Notes: generated by a model from the letters alone, not told the origin. A DNA stretch of 18,932 nucleotides from Acephala macrosclerotiorum (GCA_014904845.1 MU119795.1:1-18932); one strand, 5' to 3'. Shown: positions 1 through 9,541, numbered from the stretch's first letter. Numbers and translations are program-made.

Positions 1-1896
1 AAAAAAAAAAATAAAATTATAATTTATATTTTTAAATTTAATAAAATCGAATGAAATAAATATATATAATTTTTTAAAAATTAAATAAATAAAAAATTTT
101 TATTAAATTTCGAAATAATAATAATTTTTTAATTAAAAAAATTTTTTTTTTTTTTTATTTATAACAATTTTTTTTTATTAATTTTTTTTAAAATATTTTT
201 ATTTATTTTAATAAATTTTATTTATATTTCGAAAAAAAAAAATTTTTATTATAATTAAAACGATTTTATTATATAAAAAAATGAAATTATATTATTTTTT
301 TTTTTAAAAATTTTAAAAATTTTAATTTTTAAAATTATTAAAAAATTTTTTAATATATTTAAATATATTTAAATATATTTTAATTATATTTAATTATATT
401 TAAATTATATAAACGTTTATTAATATAATATTTATTATAAATTATAAAAAAAAAATGAAAAAAATTTCTTTTTTTTTTAAAATTTTTTAATTATTATTTT
501 TTATTTTTATTTTTTTAAAAATTTTAATTTATATTATTTTATATATAAATAATTTTATTAATTAAATATATTTTATTTATTTAAATATTTTATAACGATT
601 TTTTTTAAAAAATTTTATATATTTTTTTTATAAAAATAATTTGTAAATATTTATTTTATTTATTTTATTTTTTTTTTTTTAAAAAATTTATTTAATACGT
701 TTTATAAAAAATTAATATAAAATTATTTATTTAAAACTTTTAAAATTTTTTATTCGAAATTAATATTATAATATTTTAATTATATATATTAATATATTTT
801 AAAAAATTTTCTTATAAAAATAAATAAATTTTACGATTTTTAATTATTTAAAACGCAAAAATATTTATTTATTTTTTTTATATAATTTTTTTTAATTTTA
901 TTAATAAATTTTTTTTTTTGAAATTTACGCGTTTTTTATTTTTAAAATTCGATTAATTTATTATATTATTTTTTTATATATAAATTTTATATTTTTATTT
1001 TTTATTTTTAAAATTTTTATAATATTATTATTATATTTTAAAAAAATATTTTATTAAATCTCGAAAATACAAATTTCACATATAAAAAATAAAATAAAAA
1101 TAATTATAATACGTTTATATAAATCGTATAACGCGATTTTAATAATTTATAAAAAATTATTAATAAATTATTATTTGAAAAAAAGTAATTACAATTAATA
1201 ATATTAATAATAAATTTATAAAAATTGAAAATATAATAAAAAAAATTAAAAATAAAATTATTTTAAAAATTTTTAAAATTTTTTTAAAATAATATATAAT
1301 TTTAAATAAATTTTTTTTTTAAAATAAATAAAATTAAAAAATCGCGTATCGCGTTTTAATAAACTCGATTTAATTTAATTAAAACTTTTAATAATATATT
1401 TAAATATTATAATTAAAAAACTTTTTTTCGAATTTAAATATTTTAATAATTTATTGAAAGTTTTATTAATAGATTTTACGATAAATATATATATTAAAAA
1501 CTCGAATAAATATTTCGTATAAAACGTTTTACGTTTCGTGAAACTATTAAAATTATTAATATAATTATTATCGAGAAAAATAAAATTTATAATATATTAT
1601 TTATAAAAATATTTTTTCGATTTATCGATTATAACAAAACGTTAATATATTTAAAAAATACGAATAACAATTTAATAATTATAAATTTAAATAAAATAAA
1701 TTTAAAAAAATTATATTTTATTTTTTATTTTTATAAACTTTTAATAATTAAAAAATATATTAAAATTTTTTTTTCGATTTTTACAAATAAATTTAAAAAA
1801 TAATCGATTATTATTATTAATAATATAAATATTCAAAGTATTAAATTTTAAAAAACTATTAATATTAATATTTTATTTTTTTAATTAATTTTATTA

Positions 1897-1984
<88 letters not shown>

Positions 1985-3800
1985 GTTTTTTCGTATAAAA
2001 TTTTTTATTTTTTTAAATTTTTTAAATTTTTCGAATTTTTCGATTTATTTATTTTTTTGTTTCGATTTTTATATTAAATTTAAAAAATTTATTATTAATA
2101 ATAAAAAACATATAATTATTATTATTTTATTATAATTTAATATTATTTTATTTCGATTAATTCGCAAATTTCAATTAAATAATATATATTCAATAATTAA
2201 TTATATGTACAATATAAATAATATTTAAAAATTAAACGTTATTTTTTTTAATATTTTAAATTTTATTAATTATATTAAAATTTTAAATACTGTTTATAAT
2301 ATTTATAAATATTCGTTTATTAAATAATTTTATTGAATTTATTATATAACGTTTTATAAAAATTTCAATTTATATTTTAAAAACAATAAAAAATAAATTA
2401 AAATTATAAAAATACGATTATTTAAAATTTATAAATTATATATTAAAAAAAAAATTTTCGATTTATTTAAATTTATTTTAATATTTATTTTTAATTTATA
2501 AATATTTTTATTATTTTTTAATATAAATAAAAAATATTCATAAAAAATCGATTTTAATTTTTTCGAATTTTTATTGTTTTTATTTTTATTTTTTCGATTA
2601 AATTATTTATTAATTTAAAAATTATAATAATTTTTATTTTATAAAATTATTTTATTGCTTTTTTTTTAAAAAAATTAATATATTAAAATTTTATTATTAA
2701 CGAATTTTTTTTAACGAATTTTTTTTTTATATAATACGTATTGTTTTTTTATTATTCAATTTTTATAAATAAATTTTAAATTATAATTATTATTTTATTG
2801 ATTTTTTAAAAATTATTTTTTTTATTTCGTTATTTTTTTTAATTTATTAAATTTTATTAAAACGATAAAATTAATTAATTTTTTTACGAAAAAAAAATAA
2901 ATATATTTTAAAATTTAAATTTATTATATATTAAACTTTTTTTTTAAATAAATCTTTTTTTTAGTATTAAAAATCGAATTTTAATTAAAAAAATTTTAAA
3001 ATAAATTTAATTAAATATTATAAAAAAAAATTTAAAAATTAAAATTATACGTTTATAAAATAAAAACTTTCATCGATCGAATTTATATTAATAATTTTAA
3101 AAATTTTAATTTTTTTTTTTATTTTTTATAAGTTTAATATTTATTAATATTAGTAAAAAAATTATTAATAATACTATTTACGAAAAATTTAAAAAAGTTT
3201 ATAATAAATTTCGAATTTTTTTCGAAAATCGATTTTGAAAATTTTTTAACGACGAATCTTTTTTTAATAACGCTTAATTTAAAAAAATTAACGTAATCTT
3301 TAATATAATTCGTTATATGAAACTTTTAAATTATTTTATTATTCAATATAAAATTTTTTAATAATTAAATTATTAAAATTCGTTTAATAATAAATATTTA
3401 TATATTTATTAATAAAAACAATTTATAATTTAAATTAAATTAATTTTTTAATATTTTAAAATAAAAAAAATAGAAATATTTCTTAGTAATAAATTCTTTT
3501 TTAAATATAAAATTAAAAAATTAATAATATTTATAAAAAATAATTAAAAATATTTAATTATTTCTAATAATAAACTTAAATTTAAAATTCGTTTACTTTT
3601 TTTCTTTTTATTAAATCTTAAAAAAAAAAGAAAATAAACTATAAAAAAACTTAACGCTAATAAAAATATTAAAAAAACTATTAAATTTTTAAAAAAAAAC
3701 GATAATAATTTAAAAAATTTCGAATTTTAAATTTTTTATTTAAAACGAGTTTCTTTTTTTTCTTTTAGTTCTTTTTTTCGAGACTCGAAACGAGCTCGTT
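1..3800 (+). mobile_element. Left copy of a RIP-degraded transposon (large inverted repeat, arm 1)
   Basis: This is extremely AT-rich DNA with no intact ORF. From about 523 onward it matches the reverse complement of 15540-18932 in the same order along its length. Anchors are 1081-1140 with 18301-18350, 1861-1984 with 17515-17600, 3045-3360 with 16000-16301, and the GC-containing stretch 3779-3799 with 15547-15567. Positions 1-522 would pair with sequence beyond the right edge of the window, so the copy probably extends left of position 1. Remaining C residues are mostly in CpG, the footprint of a RIP-like process. The type of transposon cannot be read from the sequence. The only recoverable coding trace is at 3045-3820. 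RIP origin and mobile-element status are inferences from repetition and base composition. Confidence 0.8.
1899..1984. repeat. AAT/ATT trinucleotide microsatellite in the left element copy
   Basis: An (AAT)n tract of over 60 nt, broken once by a C, switches near 1964 into (ATT)n, so the end of the tract is self-complementary. The corresponding place in the inverted copy, 17515-17566, holds a shorter tract interrupted by TCGTCG. The microsatellite was therefore already in the element before the copies separated, and its length has since changed. Confidence 0.85.
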
Positions 3801-3820
3801 ATATAAAAGGACGATTATAG
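3045..3820 (+). pseudogene. Degraded C-terminal part of an unidentified transposon ORF (left copy)
   Basis: One reading frame can be followed from 3045 to a TAG at 3818-3820 if stops of the type CAA to TAA and CGA to TGA are treated as mutations. The inverted copy has the same frame with a different set of stops, and 100 codons are still open there. Residues that agree between copies include KTFID, YEKLK, NKFR and FFENRF. The frame ends with a basic tip, RDSKRARYIKGRL, encoded by the best preserved bases of the block. Between them lies a stretch rich in Lys, Asn, Asp and Glu codons, probably acidic before mutation. I do not recognise the family: there is no visible DDE, reverse transcriptase or tyrosine recombinase signature. 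The N-terminal part lies upstream and is too mutated to read. Confidence 0.5.
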
Positions 3821-4090
3821 TAAGACTATATACTCTCTCTTTAAAAATCCTTGTAAATAACTAGTTTCGAAGGCAGTGCTAGTCACGTGTCTTCTAATAC
3901 ATAAGGAGCTTTCGCTTACCATAGACTAATTAACAACCCTTTCTACTTCTACTCTAACTAATTGATTGATTGATTACGGATTATAGATTACTTCGGATAA
4001 GTCTAGCCCACTAGCTAAAACGAACTGACCTACGGTTGGGCCTTTTTACTTTGTGCTCCATTGCCCTTCTACACTAGTTTTCGTCCTTTA
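3801..4090. mobile_element. Terminal module of the large element, nearly unmutated copy
   Basis: This 290-bp non-coding segment has normal base composition. It matches two AT-rich stretches, about 15260-15540 and about 11690-11945, both in reverse orientation. The differences are almost all G to A or C to T, so the other two copies look like RIP products of this sequence. It contains a CACGTG box at 3884-3889, retained at 15460-15465. Its outer ends carry a short imperfect inverted repeat: AAAGGACGA at 3806-3814 against TCGTCCTTT at 4081-4089. Because the ORF of the neighbouring element stops inside it at 3820, it is best read as that element's 3' terminal region. The third copy lacks the ORF end, so a MITE-like or solo-terminal element is the alternative. 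Confidence 0.6.
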
Positions 4091-4108
4091 TTCACTGCTC
4101 GAGTCAAT

Positions 4109-5265
4109 TTAAATACACTTGTCCCTTGCTGCCATGTACTTCTTGAGCATCAAGTTCTTCTTTCCGTCCTGTGCTATCTTCCTGTGAAACTCGGCAAGCT
4201 GTTCAGCGCTCAAGATTCCAACCTGTTTAGGCATCATCGCGCCGGTTTTGCCACTGAATATTTGCTGCATGGCCTGAGGTCTGTTGAGTTGTGGCACCGC
4301 GGCACCCCGGATAAATCTCAACAAGTCTTCTATGTTCGTTTTATACATCTCCAAGCCCACAGCAGTGCCAGATTTAATCGCGGCTTGTATGAACGAAACT
4401 GCTAGCTCAACCCAAGAAATACAACCTTTATCATCCTCTGCACTAGGGCCGCGACGGAACTCGATCGTCTTCTTTCCGCCGTAGTAAATATTGGTGAAGT
4501 TCCATGCATAGTATCGATCGCCTTCATTATTCATGAGACCCACAATATCCTGGTTGCTTTGGCACTCATCGATCATGGCGAGGCACTGTTTCAGAGACTT
4601 GCCAAGGAATTTTGGGTCGTCGAGTCGGTTGGATTTGCAGTAACGATTGCCGCGGCGTGATTCTGGACCAGTATTTCGAATGCAGTTTCAAACCACATTA
4701 CACAGCAGCAAATCTTCTTCAGATGTATAAGAGGCCATATACCTTCGAGTGGCGACATGTGGACATGCGTTCCACACTTGGCGTGTGTCTCGATGAGCAT
4801 GTTAATGTCAAGAAAGGTCTACAGACCTTGAACATCTCGGCGCCAGGATTGGGAGGCGTTGTACTTTAGAATTGGTGTTGTGAACTCAACAGCCCCTATT
4901 GTATACGCATCAGTAACTCTGATTTCTTCCGCTCTTACGCAGGGAGGTCTCAAAATCATTCGAACACGAGTAACATAGAGAGGGATAGAATAAGATAGCT
5001 ACTCACAACGACCGGCCCCAGCATCCTCCAGACCCCGAAGTATCTCGTCATCCGTGATAGACCACTCAATGTCCTCATTCCCACCGTCATATTCGCCATC
5101 GATATCGACGTGCATATTTGCATCACCTAGTGCTTTCTCGGCATTCCATTTTCTTGCAATTAATAGGCAGAAGTGCTCAAGGTCTTTAAAGCCACTTTCT
5201 AGTTGTGAAGTGGGAGTTAGAAGGACCTCGATCTCAATGCCGATTTGTAAACCGGTAGAATCCAT
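4109..5265 (-). pseudogene. Amidoligase-family gene with one intron, a nonsense codon and a frameshift
   Basis: This is a relic of an ATP-grasp-like amidoligase (Pfam Amidoligase_2 type), a family thought to form amide bonds between carboxylates and amines; the substrate is unknown. The start is ATG at 5265 with A at -3 and G at +4. Exon 1 (5265-5007) has IGIEIEVLLTP near residues 8-18 and WSITDD. Exon 2 (4895-4109) gives VEFTTPIL, then CGTHVHMSP (residues 127-135), later KSNR, WNFTNIYYG and TIEFRRGP, in the order seen in fungal members. Two lesions break it. TAG at 4821-4819 (codon 112) sits where a Trp or Gln codon would fit. One base appears to be missing near 4656-4657, because the motif continues in another frame from about 4655. 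The intact protein would be near 348 residues. The 5' flank turns into AT-rich mutated DNA only about 55 bp upstream, so the promoter is probably lost. Confidence 0.85.
4896..5006 (-). other. Spliceosomal intron of the amidoligase relic
   Basis: This is a 111-nt intron with donor GTGAGT at 5006-5001, branch-like CTGAT and acceptor AATAG ending at 4896. Joining T at 5007 to GG at 4895-4894 makes a Trp codon and gives GRWAVEFTTPIL, which resembles the family motif. A shorter alternative with an acceptor inside GTAAGAG is also in frame but fits the motif less well. Confidence 0.7.
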
Positions 5266-5319
5266 GATGTTTAAAGAAGGCAAGAATAAGCTGCTCGTGG
5301 GAAACTTATAAGATAGAGT

Positions 5320-6240
5320 TTTAAAATTTCTTTTTTATTTACGAGTTTTTTATAAAGCGAAAATATATTAATTTTTTATTTATAAGTCTTTTATAAGTTT
5401 TATAAAACCTTTATAAAAAATATATAAATTATATAAAAATATAAATATATTTATTAAAATTTAATTTAAAAAAAATTAATAAAATAATAAATATTATAAA
5501 ATAAATATAATTATAATTAAAATTTTTAAATAAAATTTATTATAATAATATAAAATTAAATTACGTAATTAAATTAAAAAAAAATTTATTATAATTTATT
5601 TAATAATTATTTAATTAAATCGTTTTAAAAAATTTAAAAAAAAATTATTTATATATAATTTAATTTAAATTATATTATATTTTTTTTATTTTTAAATAAT
5701 ATTATAATTATAATTAAAAATTATATAATTTTTATATAAGTAATTTTTAATATATATTATAATAATTAATAAATTTTTTATATATAATTTATATATAATT
5801 TATAAATTTTTTATTTTTAAATAATATTTTATAAAATTTTATATTTTATAATTTTTTTATAAATAATTTGTATTAAAAATAATTTAAAAATTTATTTATA
5901 TTTATTATAAATATAAATAAAAAATTTTTTTATAATAAATATTAAATAATATCTTATATTTTTAATAATAATTAAAAAAATTTTATTAAAAAAAAATTTA
6001 TATAAAATTTATATAATAAAACGTAATATTTTTAAAAAAAATTAAATTACGTTTTTATATTAAAAAACGTTAAAATGTATCGCTTTTAATATTTAGTATT
6101 TTCATAGTTTAAAATTTAAATTCTTTATAAAATTATAAAAAAAAAACGTTTTTATTTACGTCGATAAAATCGATACAAATAGAAAATTTATATATTAAAA
6201 GATTTATATTATTTCAAGTCGTTAAAAATAAAATATAGCG
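5320..6240. repeat. AT-rich RIP-like block without genes
   Basis: Almost all bases are A or T, with a few surviving CpG sites. No ORF of note, no RNA gene and no clear internal repeat boundary were seen. The change from the normal-composition 5' end of the amidoligase relic to this block happens within about 50 bp near 5310-5330. It is presumably a degraded repeat, but no second copy was recognised in the window. Confidence 0.6.
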
Positions 6241-6289
6241 CGAAATATAAGAAACATTCTACTATTAATCTTTAACTCAACTAAGTAGC

Positions 6290-6446
6290 GCTTGTGGTAT
6301 ATCACGTGACTAATTTTAGTTGTTGCCTGAGGCCCTCAAAAGGCTAGGCGACTATGACTCATTTTTTTTTTTAACGATTTAAAAACCCTTCCCTTACAAA
6401 TTCCTCAGTCCTAGTCCCTCTTCTGAGTTGTTCTCACTGCTTTATC
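6290..6446 (+). promoter_or_regulatory. Probable promoter and leader of the cyclotransferase-like gene
   Basis: A CACGTG box lies at 6303-6308 within ATCACGTGAC. A perfect TGACTCA (the Gcn4/AP-1 type site, bound by CPC-1 or CpcA in filamentous fungi) lies at 6355-6361, about 86 bp before the ATG. The leader 6385-6440 is rich in C and T, as is common upstream of fungal genes. Actual factor binding is inference. Confidence 0.45.
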
Positions 6447-6996
6447 ATGGAGCCAAACAACGATGAAAATAAAAACCCATTTACCAACAAGAACAGACCA
6501 TCTGCTGAGGGGGCCGACCCAATCGATAGAGATCAAAAGCTATCCCTAATCAACCGCAAATTCCTAAGCGGACGAGCGTTTGAACCACCTCCGGATCGTG
6601 ACAATTTCCTTGGCTTCCGCCCACAGTACTTCTTCTTCTACGGCTCTCTTATGGATGCTAGGCAACTTCGCAAGGTACTTCAGCTCCAAGAAACTCCCGT
6701 CCTTCAATCCGCTAGCATTGTAGGGTGGAATATAATGCTATGGGGCCAATATCCTGCTTTGGTCTTCAAAGCTAATACTATTACTCATGGAATGGCCTAC
6801 GAGGTTCAGGAGGAACACGTTGAATACCTGATGCGCCTACGAGACAGACGCTTACAGGGTCAAGGGATGCAAGATCAAATTGGCCGATGGAAGAGAGTTG
6901 GCTGGAAAGACTTTCATTTGGAATGCAGGAAAGGAGTTATTGAAGGAAGGAAATTTCGATCTAAAGGACTGGCAGATAGAGCATCTTGAGAAGTAG
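6447..6996 (+). pseudogene. Gamma-glutamylcyclotransferase-like (AIG2-type) gene with a frameshift
   Basis: The start is ATG at 6447 with A at -3 and G at +4. After a polar, probably disordered N-terminus of about 58 residues, the fold begins with YFFFYGSLMD (61-70, YGSL at 65-68). WGQYPALV (99-106) and GMAYEV (115-120) follow. GGCT-fold enzymes cleave gamma-glutamyl or related amides; many fungal AIG2-like members have no assigned substrate. The open frame runs to TGA at 6987-6989, but its last part does not look like the family. From TAC at 6838 the +1 frame gives YETDAYRVKGCKIKLADG, then GKTFIWNAG, NFDLKDW and a TAG at 6994-6996, which is the expected C-terminal half. The shift therefore falls at CGCCTAC (6834-6840), directly before the YET motif whose Glu probably corresponds to the catalytic Glu of the fold. 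One extra C would explain it. No intron is evident. Expected intact length is about 183 residues. Confidence 0.85.
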
Positions 6997-7250
6997 CTAC
7001 CGAAGACTGATAGCATGGAGGGTTCATCTCATAATTGATGACTTTAAGGCCTATTATAATACCCATCTTTGGACATCTACCTATTTCAAATAATGCTCGG
7101 GCCGTGCTTAGGAATGCTCACCCTCGGCTCGGGCAAAAGTGGCAACTGCTTACGTCGGAAGCTAAAACAAAACCAGCAAAAGAAAAAATCGAGTATAATT
7201 AGTATAATATTTGTAACATTGTACAATTTTAATCGGTTATTTTGAGTTTG
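6997..7250. other. 3' flank of the cyclotransferase-like relic, normal composition
   Basis: This is non-coding sequence of ordinary base composition after the likely TAG at 6996. An 8-bp direct repeat GCTCGGGC occurs at 7095-7102 and 7127-7134. No terminator or polyadenylation signal can be assigned with confidence. AT-rich mutated DNA starts near 7250. Confidence 0.4.
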
Positions 7251-8080
7251 ATTTAATAGCGATTAATTTATTTAATTTATTTATAAATAAAATAAATTAA
7301 AAAATTAATTAATTTACATTAAATTTAATTTAATAAAATATTATTATTTATATTATACTTTATAATTAAATTTTTAAAATATAAAATAATATAAAAAAAA
7401 ATATTAAACGCGTTATATTTTGATTTAATAAAATTAAATAATTAATTTTTAATTTTTATAATTTCGATTAATTATTTAATATAACGTAAAAAATTTTTAT
7501 ATTTCGTAATTATTTTTATATCGTTTATTAATAATTAAAAACTTATTTCGATTTTCGAGTTTAAAAATAAAATATTAATAATTTATTTATTTAAATTAAT
7601 TTTTTTTTAATTTATTATATATAAATAATTATTATTTATTAAATATATTAAATAAAATATTAATAATTTATTATTATTAAAATTTGTATAATATAAAAAT
7701 AAAAAATATTATATTTTAATTTTAATCGATTTTTCGATTTTTAATTAATTTAAAAAAGTTTAATAATTTTAAATAATTAAAAATATTAATCGAATTTAAA
7801 AATATTAAAATTTTAATAATTTTACGATTTTATTTCCTTATTTATAAATTTAATAAATTTATTATAATTGTAATATAAATTAAAAATATATTTAAATTAT
7901 TTGAATTTTTAATTTTAATTTATTTAAATTAATAATTATTATGAAATTTCAATTTAAATTACGAAATATCGTAAATCGCGATTACGTTTATTAAAAAAAA
8001 TATTTATTATTTAATAAAATTTACGTTAAAAAAATACGATTAATAATATTATAATATAAATTTAAAAAATTATAAATCGT

Positions 8081-8109
8081 AAAAAGAAATTTCTAAGAAA
8101 TTTCTTTTT
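8081..8109. repeat. 29-bp near-perfect palindrome
   Basis: Two perfect 14-bp arms (AAAAAGAAATTTCT and its complement) lie around a single central A at 8095. It contains G and C outside CpG, unlike the surrounding desert. No function can be assigned. Confidence 0.7.
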
Positions 8110-8368
8110 AATAAATATAATTTTAATAATTATTTATAATTAATTAAATTAATCGTAATAATTTAATATAAAAAAAAAAATTCTAAAAAAAAAAATTTTA
8201 ATATAAAACGTTTATTAATTTATTCGATTTTAAAAAAATATTTTTTTAAACGAATTATTTTTTTTATATATTAATGAAAATTATTTTAATTTTAAATATT
8301 TATAAAATGTTTAAATTAAAATTTTTTAATTTGAAATTGAAATTATTAAATAAATTAAAAATAAAATT

Positions 8369-8411
8369 AAAAAAAAAAAAAAAAAAAAAAAAACAAAAAA
8401 AAAAAAAAAAA
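8369..8411 (+). repeat. Poly(A) tract, 25 A, one C, 17 A
   Basis: A 43-nt A-run is interrupted once by C at 8394. It is longer than other A-runs here and ends sharply at TACTCGCG. It could be the 3' tail of a mutated non-LTR retrotransposon on the + strand, or simply a microsatellite. Confidence 0.55.
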
Positions 8412-9191
8412 TACTCGCGAAATACGAATCGTATTAAATATTATTTAATCGAGAAACGAAATAAAAATATATTAATATTAAATTAAAAATATATATATAA
8501 TATATAATAATATTTATAATATTTTTTTTTAAAAAATATTTAAATAAATTTAAAATTATTATTAAATATAATAAAAACGAATTTTATTTACATTTATTTT
8601 TATTATTTTTTATTATTTAATAATTTAATTATTAAAAAATAAAAATTAAATATTAATATTATATTATTAAATTAATTTATTATATTTTATATTTAAAATA
8701 TAAAAAATAATAATATAATATTTATAATAAAAAAATATTAAATTAATTAAAAAATTAATAATTTAATTATAAAAAGTTTTTTATTTTATTAAATTTAAAA
8801 AATTAATTTATAAATTATTATATTAATAAAAAAATTTAAATTTTAATATATTTTAAAAATAATATTAATAAATTAAAAATATATTATTTTTGTTTTTAAT
8901 AAAAATATTTATATTAAATTATATTTAATAATTAATATTATATTTTATTATTTTAATAATTTTAAATATTTAAAATAAAATAAAAATTTTAATAAAATTT
9001 TATATTAAAATATTTTTTTATAAAAATTTAATTTTTTAAATCAAATTATTATAATTAATTTAGTTAATTTAAATTATTTTAATTAATATATTATTTTAAA
9101 AAAAAACTTTTTAAAATTTTTTTTAAAAATTATATAATTATATAATTAAAATATTTCTTTCAATACTCGACGCACATTTTGCTTCGCAGGC

Positions 9192-9213
9192 CTCGCAGGG
9201 GCACCCCTGCGAG
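9192..9213. repeat. GC-rich hairpin, 10-bp stem
   Basis: CTCGCAGGGG and CCCCTGCGAG are perfect complements separated by two bases. It is the first of a series of GC-rich stem-loops in this island. Confidence 0.8.
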
Positions 9214-9351
9214 AGGCTACAAAGTCTTCGACTTTAGTAATCTACTCTTATTTCAAGTTTCAAGTCAAAAGCTCTTAATTTAAGTGTTTTATAAGGTTTT
9301 GAAGTTAGAATGTTTTATTGAAATGTAGTCCGAATTCTGCCGGGCGGTGAA

Positions 9352-9395
9352 GCCGATAAGCCGATAAGCCGATAAGCCGATAAGCTGATAAGCTG
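9352..9395. repeat. Tandem repeat GCCGATAA, about 5.5 copies
   Basis: Four perfect copies of GCCGATAA (9352-9383) are followed by GCTGATAA (9384-9391) and a partial GCTG. The last copies differ by a single C to T. The repeat leads directly into the first GCCTAAGGC repeat. Confidence 0.9.
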
Positions 9396-9396
9396 C

Positions 9397-9424
9397 TTAG
9401 TGCCTAAGGCAGAAACGCACTTCC
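9397..9424 (+). repeat. 28-bp dispersed repeat, copy 1 of 3
   Basis: The core TGCCTAAGGCAGAAACGCAC is shared with 9572-9599 and 9870-9895. The core holds the near-palindrome TGCCTAAGGCA. Confidence 0.85.
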
Positions 9425-9509
9425 AATAGAGCTCTGGGACCTCCGTCTCTTATATCGAGTTACTACGATCGATTCAATCAATTTAAATCACTTTCTTTAG
9501 TATATAATT

Positions 9510-9528
9510 CCAGGGGGAGACCCCCTGG
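9510..9528. repeat. GC hairpin, 8-bp stem, start of repeat unit A
   Basis: CCAGGGGG and CCCCCTGG pair around AGA, followed by a C-run. The same hairpin with loop ACA recurs at 9627-9645, each time followed by a GAGCTGCGCA segment. The two mark the starts of two related units of roughly 120 bp. Confidence 0.85.
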
Positions 9529-9541
9529 GACCCCCCTTGAG

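Larger units (their letters stand above)
7255..9160. repeat. AT-rich RIP-like block without genes
   Basis: About 1.9 kb of nearly pure A/T sequence with scattered CpG. The longest open frame, 8274-8486, is an artefact of the A-tract. The block includes a 29-bp palindrome at 8081-8109 and the poly(A) at 8369-8411. It is presumably one or more mutated transposons, but no partner copy was recognised in the window. Confidence 0.6.

Noticed and set aside
4061..4405. Plus-strand ORFs at 4061-4405, 4284-4484, 4612-4869 and 5054-5311
   Set aside because: All lie antisense to the amidoligase exons, whose motifs identify the minus strand as coding.
4640..4670. An intron bridging the frameshift in the amidoligase relic
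   Set aside because: Conserved residues run directly up to and away from the shift, leaving no room for an intron, and no donor or acceptor pair fits.
5266..5283. Upstream start of the amidoligase relic at 5283
   Set aside because: The codon there is TTG. The first ATG is at 5265 with a good fungal start context, and the family motif begins soon after it.
6834..6843. Programmed +1 frameshift in the cyclotransferase-like gene
   Set aside because: The family is not known to use recoding and the site has no known shift-prone signal; a one-base insertion or sequence error is simpler.
8274..8486. Plus-strand ORF of 70 codons rich in Lys
   Set aside because: The Lys run is the poly(A) tract and the rest is AT-rich noise.
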